DNA of 64,000 nt from Alteromonadaceae bacterium 2753L.S.0a.02. Lineage in GTDB: Bacteria; Pseudomonadota; Gammaproteobacteria; Pseudomonadales; Cellvibrionaceae. Positions 1 to 9,356 of this stretch are shown here, one piece after another. The stretch's first letter is position 1; each line of letters begins with the position of its first letter. The stretch is from assembly GCA_007827375.1 (NCBI GenBank), contig VISH01000002.1:4055001-4119000 (forward strand), read 5' to 3'. The notes under the pieces were generated by a model. It made no database searches and had not been told where the DNA came from. It saw only the letters and a list, made by a program, of their open reading frames with translations. The translations under genes were made by a program, and so were the position numbers.

Positions 1-1
1 A

Positions 2-190
2 GTAATACTCAGCAATCCCGGGGAACTGGAGTGTACCTTTCATCATGCATTTTCAGTTTTGAATATCGAAGCGGGCAAAGTCGCGGTATTCACAGAACAC
101 ACCGGTTATCACGAATTCCAGCTAACGGGGATGAAGGTGTCGGATGTTGTCACAGAGGAATATTGGGACGAAGAATATCGCCCAGGCTAA
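2..190 (+). CDS. C-terminal end of an unidentified protein (partial)
   Basis: An open frame runs from the window edge to TAA at 188-190 and encodes about 62 residues, ending in EEYRPG. The reading frame is continuous and its composition (acidic, aromatic, e.g. TEEYWDEEY near the end) looks like real protein rather than shadow frame. The start lies outside the window, so neither family nor length can be judged. It reads toward the GH10 gene, which lies on the opposite strand (convergent). I do not recognise the product. Confidence 0.6.
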   Translation, partial: VILSNPGELECTFHHAFSVLNIEAGKVAVFTEHTGYHEFQLTGMKVSDVVTEEYWDEEYRPG

Positions 191-227
191 AGACAAATAT
201 TTATATTGCAACACTGATATAAAATAA

Positions 228-278
228 GGGCAGAGGAATGTAACAAGGATCGCCCGATCTCATTCATTCACTCTGCCC
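228..278 (-). terminator. Hairpin between the partial gene and the xylanase gene
   Basis: GGGCAGAG (228-235) pairs with CTCTGCCC (271-278); an inner GAATG/CATTC pair extends the stem with one bulge. A GATC-GCCC-GATC palindrome sits in the loop. On the minus strand the stem is followed by TTATTTTAT, a loose U-tract, so it fits best as the terminator of the minus-strand GH10 gene and may serve both converging genes. Confidence 0.45.
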
Positions 279-300
279 AAAAAGGGTTAGTCGGATTTTT

Positions 301-1587
301 TTAGGGCGCGGTTAATGCCTCGACCAGACCATCGTATGCGGGCTTGGCTTCGTAGGGTCCGTTTTCAGGACCAGTGAAGAGCAGTGGCCAATCGTCTGCA
401 CCAGCATCCTTGTACGAATTCAAATCCATAATCCAGCTGTCTCCGTCCCAAACACCCCATACCGTAAACCCACCACGCTGTGCCGCTGGCACGACAGCCC
501 GGTAAGTATCCAGAATGGCTTTGTAGCGCTGCTTTTGAGCTTCTGCGACATCTGCGGTGAAGCTTGTATATTGTGGGAATGGCACACTCGAGTATGGATT
601 GTTCACCGGAATTTCGAGTTCGGTAATTTTTACTTTTAAGCCGCGATCAACAATTGCTTTGAAGGCATCACCGATAGCTGTTGTGCTCGGCCAACTCAGT
701 TGCACGTGCATCTGAAATCCAACACCATCAATGGGCACATTGGCATCAAGCAAGTCATCTACCAATGCAATCAAGCAATCGAGTTTTGCTGCGCTACTCC
801 CTTCGGTACTGTAGTCGTTGTAGTAAAGGTCAGCATCCGGATCGGCAGCGTCTGCGGCTACGAATGCATTTGCTATGTAATCCTCTCCAAGTTTTTGGTA
901 GAACAGTGAATTACGCCAGCAACCGTTGTTCTCGTCGATGGCTTCATTGACGACGTCCCAGCTGTCAACCTTACCTGCAAAGTGTTCGGCAATTCCGCTA
1001 ACATGGGTGTTTAACATGGCCTGGAAATCGCCAGTGTAACTTTGCATCCACTGTGGTACCTGGTATCCCGAGTGCCAGATAAGTGTATGACCGTGCACTC
1101 CCACACCGTTAGCACTTGCCCAGTTCACCAATTCGTCCGCCGAATCAAAAGTGAAGGTATTTTCCGCTGGATGGAGATAGCTCATCTTCATAATGTTCTC
1201 CGCCGTTACCTGATCGAACTCAGCTTGCACAGTGTTCTGTAACTCAGGGGTACTGAAAAACCGCCCAGGTACCGCAACTCCCATCGGAAAATCTGCAAGA
1301 GTGAATAACCCGGAACCACCGCTCGTGGACGATGAAGAACTGCTGGAGCTACTGCTTGACGAGCTAGAACTGCTGCTGGAGGAAGAGCTGCTGCTGGAGG
1401 AACTGGAAGAACTGGAGCTCGACGAACTACTGGAAGAACTGCTGGATGACGAACTGGAACTGGAGGAACTCGAAGAGCTTGAGGCTGGAGGTGTGACAGA
1501 ATCACTACCGCCACCACCACAAGCTGTAACTGTAACTAATGCCATAAGCGCAATAAAAGAACGAACCGATATCACTTTACTACCCAC
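301..1587 (-). CDS. GH10 endo-1,4-beta-xylanase, lipoprotein with poly-serine linker
   Basis: Predicted endo-beta-1,4-xylanase that cleaves the xylan backbone with retention. The N-terminus is a lipoprotein signal with VTAC at residues 20-23 (lipidated Cys23) followed by GGGG, so it is probably held in the outer membrane. A run of more than 50 serines (about 36-88) is a flexible spacer. The GH10 catalytic domain fills about 95-428. It shows the HGHTLIWH signature, the acid/base Glu215 in WDVVNEA and the nucleophile Glu323 in ITELE. No carbohydrate-binding module is visible, which is unusual beside the modular GH5 and GH45 of this window. It is transcribed alone. A 21-bp-spaced direct repeat lies 133-167 bp upstream of the start. 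The family call is very secure; the exact substrate is inferred. Confidence 0.96.
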   Translation of the reverse strand: MGSKVISVRSFIALMALVTVTACGGGGSDSVTPPASSSSSSSSSSSSSSSSSSSSSSSSSSSSSSSSSSSSSSSSSSSSSSSSSSSSTSGGSGLFTLADFPMGVAVPGRFFSTPELQNTVQAEFDQVTAENIMKMSYLHPAENTFTFDSADELVNWASANGVGVHGHTLIWHSGYQVPQWMQSYTGDFQAMLNTHVSGIAEHFAGKVDSWDVVNEAIDENNGCWRNSLFYQKLGEDYIANAFVAADAADPDADLYYNDYSTEGSSAAKLDCLIALVDDLLDANVPIDGVGFQMHVQLSWPSTTAIGDAFKAIVDRGLKVKITELEIPVNNPYSSVPFPQYTSFTADVAEAQKQRYKAILDTYRAVVPAAQRGGFTVWGVWDGDSWIMDLNSYKDAGADDWPLLFTGPENGPYEAKPAYDGLVEALTAP

Positions 1588-2101
1588 TTAAATTGTTGAC
1601 GTTTTAAAGACCGCACCCAACCTCTACGTGTTGTGTTGCGGGGTTTCAGCTAGGCGATGAGGAATATAGTGATAAGAACGCCAAAATGTATGCAAAATAA
1701 CCAATTTGAGTGCGACGAAGCGAAAAGTGCAATTGAAATCGCGAAAAGTACAATGATTCAGGAATGGAAAAGAGTGCCAGAGCGCGTTTTGGTTATATGC
1801 GAAGTGTATGGATTGCGGTAATTAGATTCTAATCAGAGGATTTCGCAGTGTGAAATCGATGTACAAATAGAAGTTTTTCAACATTCATCGAGTTCAACAT
1901 AAACATGAGAGCTGCCCGATTGCTCCAGACTGGGTGCCCGGCGCTGCGCTAAACTCCAAACGCAAGTGTTGATATCTCTCTACAAGAGCGTTCAGTTTGT
2001 GAGCTTATTGCATGCGCGCGGACTTTTCTACATGCAGGAACAAGGAGCAAGAGCCTCAAAGCAAAGCACTAAACTTTGGGGCTCATTGCCTTAGCGGGGA
2101 G
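1588..2101. other. Intergenic region upstream of the xylanase gene
   Basis: No credible gene is seen in these 514 bases. It holds the xylanase promoter region with a direct repeat (listed separately) and the downstream end of the small exported-protein gene at 2102. No clear terminator with a U-tract was found. Confidence 0.5.
1720..1754. promoter_or_regulatory. 14-bp direct repeat with 21-bp spacing, candidate activator site
   Basis: GCGAAAAGTGCAAT (1720-1733) recurs as GCGAAAAGTACAAT (1741-1754), 13 of 14 bases identical and exactly two helical turns apart, upstream of the GH10 gene. Direct repeats about 21 bp apart are typical half-sites for AraC-family activators, and a membrane-bound AraC protein is encoded at 11475-12638. 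The link between the two is inference. Confidence 0.4.
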
Positions 2102-2485
2102 TTATTCCTGCCAGTAGGAGCCGTTCAGTAAATAAACATTGGTGCAAGTGCTGCCTGATGCTGCCTTGGTAACGTAAAGATAACCACCGTTGGTTAGGCT
2201 GTTTTTAATATCAACGGCTTCCTGATAAAAGGAACTGGTGGTGGGAACGGAACAGACGAAAGTCTCACCATCGGAGTCTTTGCCATAAAATGACACCGCG
2301 CTATTCGCATAGCCATTGGCGTAGAGGTAGGGAGAACCAGACACGGTCGTGTTATAACGTACGCTCATAGCACCAGATAAAGAAGTGTCTGATACGTAAA
2401 CATTTCCAGCGACATGATAACCCTGCGCAAATGCTGTAACAGGCAGGGCTACACTTGCCAATATTGCAATAATTGACTTTCTCAT
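2102..2485 (-). CDS. Small exported protein of unknown function
   Basis: A 127-residue protein with a clear Sec signal peptide (positive MRK start, hydrophobic core, cleavage after AFA near residue 20). The mature part is rich in Ser, Tyr, Gly and Thr and has two cysteines (FVCSV and STCTN) that could form one disulfide in the periplasm or outside the cell. I recognise no family. It lies 57 bp downstream of the gene at 2543-3136 on the same strand, so the two may be co-transcribed. Confidence 0.6.
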   Translation of the reverse strand: MRKSIIAILASVALPVTAFAQGYHVAGNVYVSDTSLSGAMSVRYNTTVSGSPYLYANGYANSAVSFYGKDSDGETFVCSVPTTSSFYQEAVDIKNSLTNGGYLYVTKAASGSTCTNVYLLNGSYWQE

Positions 2486-2542
2486 AACTTAATCCTTTAG
2501 TTTAGATGATAAAAATATTTCCCTCGGCTCGCTCTATTAGGC

Positions 2543-3136
2543 TTACAGCAAGGGAATAGCTTCGAGCTCAACTTCCTGTCGATTTACCGCATCGTAGAGC
2601 TGCGCTCGAATTCTGTCTCTTTCTGGCTCCGGCAATTTTGTGAAATGCTCCGCGAGATCCAAAGAGTTTTGCTGATTCCAAACTCCTGCTTCTATGGCCT
2701 GACTCACAATATATGCGGATGTATCGTATGCAGCTTCCTGGATTTCCCGCTCTTCCGCCGTGAGATTGACCGCTTGAGTATATTGCCGCTGTGAACCGTC
2801 TTCACGCTGCCTGGACACAGCGCGATTACCTGTAGTCATACAATCACTGATGTGGAATTTTTCCAGTTCACGAGCAACAATGTGTTGAAGTTGCGACACG
2901 TCAAGTGTCGAATGGCGCGATGCAAGTGCTTGATTATTACTGGCGCGATCCGTGGTGATAAAAGATTGTTTTTCAGCCAGTAATTTTGCCACGTTCACGG
3001 ATATCGCGTTGATCTCAGCGTCCGAAATTGACCTTTGGGGCTCTCCCGAACCAGCAGAAATATAAATAACGAAACACTGAACCACCAAGACAACTAAAAT
3101 CAAAAATTTAAATTTATTGCGTGAAATAGAATCCAT
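2543..3136 (-). CDS. Membrane-anchored protein of unknown function
   Basis: A 197-residue protein with one N-terminal hydrophobic segment (about residues 9-28, after NKFK), which is probably an uncleaved anchor or a signal. The rest is polar, Gln/Glu/Arg-rich and probably helical, and would face the periplasm. No motif is recognisable. It lies upstream of the small exported protein and downstream of an 841-bp AT-rich gap that would contain its promoter. Confidence 0.6.
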   Translation of the reverse strand: MDSISRNKFKFLILVVLVVQCFVIYISAGSGEPQRSISDAEINAISVNVAKLLAEKQSFITTDRASNNQALASRHSTLDVSQLQHIVARELEKFHISDCMTTGNRAVSRQREDGSQRQYTQAVNLTAEEREIQEAAYDTSAYIVSQAIEAGVWNQQNSLDLAEHFTKLPEPERDRIRAQLYDAVNRQEVELEAIPLL

Positions 3137-3977
3137 ATGAAACCCCTTCCTTTAATTACACAAACTTTTCAGGTTTTGACAACAGCAAGAAATATAGAAA
3201 ATCAACCCCTAAAACTATATTCCTAACAAGGCAACTTACGATGTTTTTATAGAATATTTATTAAACAATCGACAACTATAAATCCGGATTTTTAAACCGA
3301 ATTACAAATGTTATGAAACAAATATATGGAAGAAAATTAAAATTTGTTCACGCGCCACCCATTTGATATCTGGATTTATTTGATACTTTCGAAAATACTA
3401 TCAAAGCGGTTTTCGTTTTTCTATAAATCCACGCGAAACCATCCATAAAACGAAAAATAACAGGTACAAGATTCCACCCGTTGACGTGAACCTTCTCATT
3501 GTCGCCAACAATTAACGCTAGCACTAAAACAACAACCCGAACTACAACCTAAAAAACGACCACAGTTATAACTTCAGGTTTTTGTTTATTAAATTTCTAT
3601 CATATACAAAAAATAAACACATCACCCGTACGAATATGCATGAAATTTATTAACACGATTTTCGTCGCTATTTAATACAATAATTTAATATCTATGTTAA
3701 TTATATATAATGTAAAAAATTCTTATTACTTTCAAAAACGCTATTACACGTCACGCCATATCCCCGTCTGCGATACACTCAAAGCCGTCACCCAATCAAC
3801 CAATCTTATTAATCAAACCCTAATATTCTAAGATTCACAATCTGCCAATAATATACCCCACTAAATCCAGGTGTATTAAACGTGTCGGCTCAGTGATTTT
3901 TGTAAAATCGCCGCTTAAACCTTTTGTTGATGCAGCCGCTGCTTTACCATGGTGTCATCCACCAAATGGCAGAGTAA
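3137..3977. other. Long AT-rich gene-free region
   Basis: These 841 bases have no convincing coding frame and are markedly more AT-rich than their surroundings. TTTGATA (3379-3385) and TATCAAA (3399-3405) form an inverted repeat with a 13-bp gap. A hairpin GTGATTTT-TGT-AAAATCGC lies at 3893-3911. It separates divergent genes at 3136 (minus) and 3978 (plus) and must carry both promoters. It may be a decayed or acquired segment. Confidence 0.5.
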
Positions 3978-4463
3978 ATGATAGTTAACCACCCACACGC
4001 CGAAGTGATAGCCTCAGAACTCGCTGCAACGCTGGAAGCTAACTTCCCCGAAAGCCTGTTGTACTGCACCTTGCACCCAGTGCCCATTCTGGAGAAGTTA
4101 TCAGAACGTGGTTGTCGGGTTCGCCATGAGGAAAACTTTGAAAAACTACCAAACAACGAACTTTTCGAGCTGGGCGTTGTGTTTGACGCATTGGAACATT
4201 TAAGCCGCGATGCAGGTTTCGCTTTAGTGGGGCGCTTAAGAAACTTTCATGCAAAACGTCTCTGGATTGCTGTGGAAACATCAAGCACATGGAATTTCAC
4301 CACAATGTTAGGATTTGGTTTTAAGCTTGCAAACCGCTATAAAAACAGCAACAAGGAACTGTGCACCTATGTTTATGATCTTGCCAACTACAACAAAAAG
4401 CGCGACTGGAACAACCCGAGGTTTTGGGCGAACCCGGATAACTGGGGAAAATACCGCTGGTAA
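3978..4463 (+). CDS. Conserved-type hypothetical protein, about 160 residues
   Basis: A 161-residue soluble protein with no signal peptide or membrane segment. The central VVFDALEHL and the following FALVGRLRNFHAKRLWI stretch look like a methyltransferase-like or Rossmann-related fold core, but no glycine-rich SAM motif is visible. From memory it resembles a small gammaproteobacterial family of unknown function (possibly DUF6231); this was not checked. The ATG at 3978 is the first in-frame start after a stop at 3975. A 10-codon reading frame (3949-3981) overlaps it by ATGA, so translation could be coupled. The Trp-rich tail (NPRFWANPDNWGKYRW) is distinctive. Confidence 0.65.
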   Translation: MIVNHPHAEVIASELAATLEANFPESLLYCTLHPVPILEKLSERGCRVRHEENFEKLPNNELFELGVVFDALEHLSRDAGFALVGRLRNFHAKRLWIAVETSSTWNFTTMLGFGFKLANRYKNSNKELCTYVYDLANYNKKRDWNNPRFWANPDNWGKYRW

Positions 4464-4725
4464 CCGGTTAACAAATTTCGAAGATGGGAAGCTCTGAAAA
4501 ATCACCATAGTTTTGTTGTAGCTAGAATATATTATTGGGGATAGAAGGTAGTCCCAACAATCGCAAAGCTTACTGAAGAAAATGAAGATCGACTGGGCTG
4601 GCGCTGCAGAACGGAACTAAGCCCAACAGGAAAATAGACCATTTTTCTGAGGCTCCCCTGAAACCCCACACCTCGTAAAACTGTGCGATGTGGGGGTGTA
4701 TGATTATAGGGATAAGGAGTATAAA

Positions 4726-6750
4726 TTACTCCGGCTTGATAACACGGCGCTCTTTAAGCGTTTTGGTAACACGCATGTAACGCTTAAACGGTTCGCGGCT
4801 TTTAACATTGCTACTGAGTACAAAATCAAAGCTATAAGTACCAGGAGTCTTTGTTTCTCCAAACACGGTAGAATAGAAACCATCTTTCGCTTTGATGTCA
4901 CCGTGGCTGCCATCATCATAGAGCGTTAGCAAAACCGTTTTGGGCGCTCCTTTTTCATCTGAAGGTAGTGCTACCGCAACTGTCGCATCGAGAACCCCTA
5001 AAACCGGTTCATTCTTGGCCGTTAATTTCGCCATTAACAGTAATTTTTCGCCAGGCAAACCATTTTTAGACAAAATGGTGGGTTGCAATTTCAGATCGGA
5101 TTCGCCCACAACACTGTATTGGTATATCAGCGGGCTTTCATCACAGGTACGACCAGCCGATAAATGCAATGTCCAGTCACTCTTACCTTTGCGAGCTGCC
5201 AGAGCCTTTCCGCCCAGTGTAAGCAGCCAATAATTTGAGCCCTTATGGAAAGCGATACCTTTGTCACCAAGCGTCACATACCGTCCGTTACCATCCAACA
5301 GCTCTACTTCCAGTCGCGCGCTTGGGCAATTTTCCCAACTTACATAAAAACTGACTTTGGTATCGAAGGGGCTAATTTTAATGCCATGGTTCTTGCGTGA
5401 GTTCGCTTTAATAACGTCTATTGGGTCTTCGATACTTTGTAAACCAAGGCTCTGAACGGCTACAGTTTTATAGGTCTCTTGTAACTCAACGCCAGAATCA
5501 GTACTGGGGTCGGTAATGTCGGTAGAGGTGACTGCGTAAAATTCGCCAGAGGTATCCTGAGCGAGATTTTCGAGCATATTGGTATCCACATCTGCCGGGT
5601 TACCAAAACCGATAGCATGAAGTGTGATGTTGGCGCTGTTCAGCTGGCTAGCCGCGGCAGCCACTTCCGTGCCATCACTTGCAACTGGAAACGGGCAGTT
5701 GTGGTATCCGTCGCTAAGCAAGACAATCGACTTTGAGCCAGGGCTATTCGCAAGCAACCCGCTGGCCACATCAATACCACCTAGCAAGGGAGTATTTCCC
5801 ATGACCGCTAGCCCGGGCAGTTCAACGTTAACGGTTTGATCGATAGCCGCAGCAGTAACCGGAGACAGGGGTTTTACCGTCCAGCCGGTGCACACGGCGT
5901 TGTTGTTGATATCAGGAAATGCAGCGACTCCGTAATCGATGATATTACTGCCATAATCTTCCATTAAATATAAAAATGGTTCTATGGCATTGCGGGCCAG
6001 CGTTATTCTGCGTTCTGACGTCGGCACATTGTAAGTCCCATCCACCCCCCAATTCATGCTGCCAGAAGTGTCTAAAAGCAGTGCGACGCTTGGGTTTTGC
6101 GAAATAGGCGCATCGTGGAGAATCAAATCATCCAGAAAATTCTCAGCGAAATCTGAATTAACCTGAATTTCCATGATGCCTTGTGCATCTGAAAACACGT
6201 AATTGGCAAAGGACGAATAGTTAATGGTGCCATCATCAATAATATCTGGCACAGCACCGCTGCTTTGAATATTACGATATGCGGTAATTTTTAAGTAAGG
6301 ATTGAACCGAGTGCCCGACGCATTAACAGAACCACTAATCGTGGTAAGTTCTACAGCTGGAATACTTTTATAGGTGTAGGTTGCCGGGTTGGCATCTAGA
6401 TGCCCCGGGGCACTTCTATCAGCAAAACGAATTGAAAGGCGAGCTTTATCCGCGCCCGGCGCATTGCCTGGGCAACCACTATCGGTGGCATAAAAAACCC
6501 ATTCGTTGCCAGGCTCTTGACCATCGGGATAGATTTCGCTCTTACCCGTAACAGTCGCCATATACACAAGCGTGTTGTACGTACCGTCTCCATTTACATC
6601 TACGAAGGTGGCAAAAGCCTGATTTTCGCAAATATCGCCGGTAAGAGGCGTGATATCAAATATATCAGGTGTTGCGGCTTGTGCGTGGTTAAGCGCTAAT
6701 AATGAAAAGGTGGCGAGAAGCCACCTAGTATTTTTGAATACACTGATCAT
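4726..6750 (-). CDS. Exported von Willebrand factor A domain protein
   Basis: A 674-residue protein with a Sec signal peptide (cleavage near AQA, residue 25). Residues about 30-210 form a beta-rich domain. The VWA domain spans about 220-420 and has a complete MIDAS start: Asp227, Ser229 and Ser231 in DTSGSM. This implies divalent-metal-dependent ligand binding. The remaining 250 residues look like beta-sandwich modules (TLYDDGSHGDIKAKDGFYS is typical of Ig-like domains). There is no C-terminal anchor. It is probably the last gene of an operon with the exported proteins at 6906 and 8074, with a 155-bp gap before it. The role, perhaps surface adhesion or protein-protein contact, is inferred. 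Confidence 0.85.
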   Translation of the reverse strand: MISVFKNTRWLLATFSLLALNHAQAATPDIFDITPLTGDICENQAFATFVDVNGDGTYNTLVYMATVTGKSEIYPDGQEPGNEWVFYATDSGCPGNAPGADKARLSIRFADRSAPGHLDANPATYTYKSIPAVELTTISGSVNASGTRFNPYLKITAYRNIQSSGAVPDIIDDGTINYSSFANYVFSDAQGIMEIQVNSDFAENFLDDLILHDAPISQNPSVALLLDTSGSMNWGVDGTYNVPTSERRITLARNAIEPFLYLMEDYGSNIIDYGVAAFPDINNNAVCTGWTVKPLSPVTAAAIDQTVNVELPGLAVMGNTPLLGGIDVASGLLANSPGSKSIVLLSDGYHNCPFPVASDGTEVAAAASQLNSANITLHAIGFGNPADVDTNMLENLAQDTSGEFYAVTSTDITDPSTDSGVELQETYKTVAVQSLGLQSIEDPIDVIKANSRKNHGIKISPFDTKVSFYVSWENCPSARLEVELLDGNGRYVTLGDKGIAFHKGSNYWLLTLGGKALAARKGKSDWTLHLSAGRTCDESPLIYQYSVVGESDLKLQPTILSKNGLPGEKLLLMAKLTAKNEPVLGVLDATVAVALPSDEKGAPKTVLLTLYDDGSHGDIKAKDGFYSTVFGETKTPGTYSFDFVLSSNVKSREPFKRYMRVTKTLKERRVIKPE

Positions 6751-6905
6751 CCTGAATCTCCATGTGCCATTTAAACGGAAGATTCAGGATACTGGCGCGT
6801 AGATTAATGTGCCAGGTGGGATTCACCACCTATCAGTGAAATAATTACCTCTTGCAAATCATTTTCAATATCAGCGCCACCCCCTAGAGGTTGTGGCGCA
6901 ACATA

Positions 6906-8063
6906 CTATTTTAAAGACCAATCGCCCTCACTGGATTCAAGCACAGCCATTCTACCCTGATCCAATAATTGCAAAGATTTCACAGTATAAGGGGCAACCA
7001 ACCCAGATGCCCGTAACTTGGCGGTATCGACACTCACAGTGAGTTGCTGTTGCCCAGGTACCAGCCATTGTGCCTGATAAGCCAGTAATACGGGTTTGCT
7101 AGCGCCATCGTAATCAGTGCCATAAACCAACGCGCGTGCTTCGTAGCGACCTGCTTTAGCAACCTCAAGATTTAAGGCAACGGTTTGCGCATCGCTTGTT
7201 ACCGTTTGTAGGGTTGCTGTGGGTTCATAAACATCAACAGCCACTTCGCTGATGCGCTGTACATTCTCACCAGATGCCGTACGAATATTGGCTTTTACCT
7301 GCAGTTGCCATAATTCACCTGGGTGACGCTGTTCCTTCATGGCAATTGGCCAGTTGCTGGAAAAACGGTTGCCTTTTGCATTGCCAGGTAATTTATAGGT
7401 TTTACCATTGGGCGATACCAGCTGTGCGTCGACGGAAACCAAACGGGCATTGGATTCGCCTTTCGCGCTAGCAACAAAGTTTAATCTTTGTTTCACCGAA
7501 TAACGACTTTTTGATGTCTCGACATCGAGTGATATTGCACTGTTTTTATCGAACACATATACAATAAATTCATCGTCGATTGCCGCGTTATTATCGGCTT
7601 TCAGGCGAAATTTACCACGCCCCATATCTGCAGGAATTTGCATCACATGCGCGCGACCGTATAGTTCAGGGTAATTTTCTTTTAAACCCTGGGAGCGACG
7701 ATGCAGCGCGATTTCATCACTATCGACATTGCGCTTTTTATTGTTGCCGGAAAGGCTCATACCCGTTGGCACTTTGGTTTTGCTAATGCGCTGTTTACCC
7801 TTTGCCTTGTCTAAGGGCGAAATTTGCAATACTGCATTTTCCCCGTCCACAGTAAATTCGACGCCATTATTTAATTGCGCGCCTGTTATTTTCTGGAAGT
7901 AAGCCCGGCTGCTCTGATGTTGACCTTTATCGCGCATTTGAATTTTGGAATCGGGTTCAACGAGTTGAGTAAAAGCGACCGCTTCACGTGATACAGATTG
8001 CGCCTGAACGGTGACCGCAAGCATTGTTGCTACTAAAGTAACTGCTATTTTTTGACTTTTCAT
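6906..8063 (-). CDS. Exported protein of unknown function (possibly DUF4785-like)
   Basis: A 385-residue protein with a Sec signal peptide (MKSQKIAVTL start, AQA near residue 21). The ATG at 8063 is preferred because AAGG lies 8 bases upstream; an in-frame GTG at 8072 is the alternative. The body is beta-rich, with Ig-like spacing (VYVFDKNSAISLDVETSKSR region), and looks like two or three beta-sandwich domains. Length and layout recall the gammaproteobacterial DUF4785 family, but this is from memory. The ribosome-binding site overlaps the end of the upstream hydrolase gene, so the two are translationally close and probably functional partners. Confidence 0.75.
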   Translation of the reverse strand: MKSQKIAVTLVATMLAVTVQAQSVSREAVAFTQLVEPDSKIQMRDKGQHQSSRAYFQKITGAQLNNGVEFTVDGENAVLQISPLDKAKGKQRISKTKVPTGMSLSGNNKKRNVDSDEIALHRRSQGLKENYPELYGRAHVMQIPADMGRGKFRLKADNNAAIDDEFIVYVFDKNSAISLDVETSKSRYSVKQRLNFVASAKGESNARLVSVDAQLVSPNGKTYKLPGNAKGNRFSSNWPIAMKEQRHPGELWQLQVKANIRTASGENVQRISEVAVDVYEPTATLQTVTSDAQTVALNLEVAKAGRYEARALVYGTDYDGASKPVLLAYQAQWLVPGQQQLTVSVDTAKLRASGLVAPYTVKSLQLLDQGRMAVLESSEGDWSLK

Positions 8064-8073
8064 CTCGCGCACC

Positions 8074-8943
8074 TTATATGTCGTTTCTTAATATAACGTC
8101 TAAATTAAAACACTTGCGACGGCTTTGGTTGTGGCTTAAGGGTTCGTCACCTGCGGTACGGTCGGTATCGTAAAACCACAAGCTACCGGCCGCATTTTGC
8201 GAAGTACAATTGATAAAACCATCGGAACAGTTATCCAGCCAGGCTTGAGTAATTTCTAAGCCAAGGTTTTCACCATATCCACCGCAGTAGCTGTCAGAAT
8301 CCCATATTGCGGTTTCAACGTCGGTGCCTACAACATTCCAAAAGCCCACAGGCAATGCAGGTCGACCTGAAGTTCCCAACAACCAATTTTCGTTGTAGTA
8401 ACTCATCCAACTGGTTTGTTGCATACGTACAGCATCACTTTGGTAGCCTAATAACCAACCCACAGCCGCTTCAAATTCATTGCCTGCCATAACCGCATCG
8501 GCCAAGGGCGTGCCAGCACTACTTGCTGCAATAACGTCCACCCAGCGAATACTATTAATAATGGTAGGGTACCGGCTATCCCAGGTCGGGTTCGACAAAA
8601 TCCAGCGCATCACATTACCGCCGTTGGAATGCGTGATTACAACGAGATCATCAATATTGCGTGCATTAATAAAATCATATAGTTGCGTTGCCAGGCAGCC
8701 AGACGCAGCACTGTTCCACATATAATTTTCAAATTCACAATTAACCACGAGTAAATTGTTCGAATTGCTTAAGCCCTGGCGGATAGACTCCACCATATCG
8801 GAACGCCAGTAATCATTATAAGCATCGGTTTGATTACCTGTGCCGTGTACGAGGGCGACACCCGTTGCACTCATCGCTTGCGTGCTAGCCAGCGTAAAGC
8901 ACATCGCCAGCAAACCGCATATAAAAGATATTTTTGAATTCAT
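8074..8943 (-). CDS. Exported alpha/beta-hydrolase (lipase-like)
   Basis: A 289-residue protein with a Sec signal peptide (cleavage near SMSA, residue 27). VALVHGTG near the mature start is the oxyanion-hole strand of lipases. The nucleophile elbow is ITHSNGG, in which the first Gly of GxSxG is replaced by Thr; Ser is the likely nucleophile. A GTPLAD segment after the elbow is typical of lipases. The candidate catalytic His is in PLSHNQ near the C-terminus. Several Cys (near CGGYG, DNCSDG and NCTS) suggest disulfides. It is the first gene of an operon with the unknown protein at 6906 and the VWA protein at 4726. The substrate (lipid or ester) is unknown. Confidence 0.8.
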   Translation of the reverse strand: MNSKISFICGLLAMCFTLASTQAMSATGVALVHGTGNQTDAYNDYWRSDMVESIRQGLSNSNNLLVVNCEFENYMWNSAASGCLATQLYDFINARNIDDLVVITHSNGGNVMRWILSNPTWDSRYPTIINSIRWVDVIAASSAGTPLADAVMAGNEFEAAVGWLLGYQSDAVRMQQTSWMSYYNENWLLGTSGRPALPVGFWNVVGTDVETAIWDSDSYCGGYGENLGLEITQAWLDNCSDGFINCTSQNAAGSLWFYDTDRTAGDEPLSHNQSRRKCFNLDVILRNDI

Positions 8944-9356
8944 TTTGAGTTCTCTGAAGAAAATGTGGGAAAATTCTTGGAAAATAAGCAGCCCCTACTT
9001 CTAAACCTCCCTTTAATTTTTTTATAAATATTAAGCGAGATATGAAACACGGTCTGCGCCGGGTATTCTTTATGATATAAATGAAAATTGCGTGACGGAT
9101 TCTATAAGTTTATTTAGCGAGAAACACGGTAATTTTCCCAAAAACAAAAATAAGGTACTTAGCTGACGCCAGCACGCAACAATTAGCGTCATAACGTCAT
9201 ATAAAGTTAACATGTTTTTCTTTTTTATTTTACCGCGAACATTTCAATTAAAAGTCTACGGCCTGGCTGGGTGGCATCAAAAATGCTGTAGTAGCATTGA
9301 AGTTATCCGCAATGGCGTATTAAACTGCAGATCACGAATCTTCAGGAGTATTTTGA
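8944..9356. other. Divergent intergenic region
   Basis: These 413 bases lie between the minus-strand hydrolase operon and the plus-strand Cys/His-rich protein and must contain both promoters. No gene or strong hairpin was seen; short repeats of CGTCATA occur near 9187-9202. Confidence 0.45.

Noticed and set aside
1232..1591. Open frame opposite the xylanase serine linker coding Glu/Leu-rich protein
   Set aside because: Runs of Ser codons read as Leu/Glu on the other strand. It is a shadow of the GH10 poly-serine region with no start signal.
4660..4700. Hairpin with CCCCACA/TGTGGGG arms as a terminator for the VWA gene
   Set aside because: The stem has a bulge and is not followed by a T-tract in the minus direction; left out as a feature.
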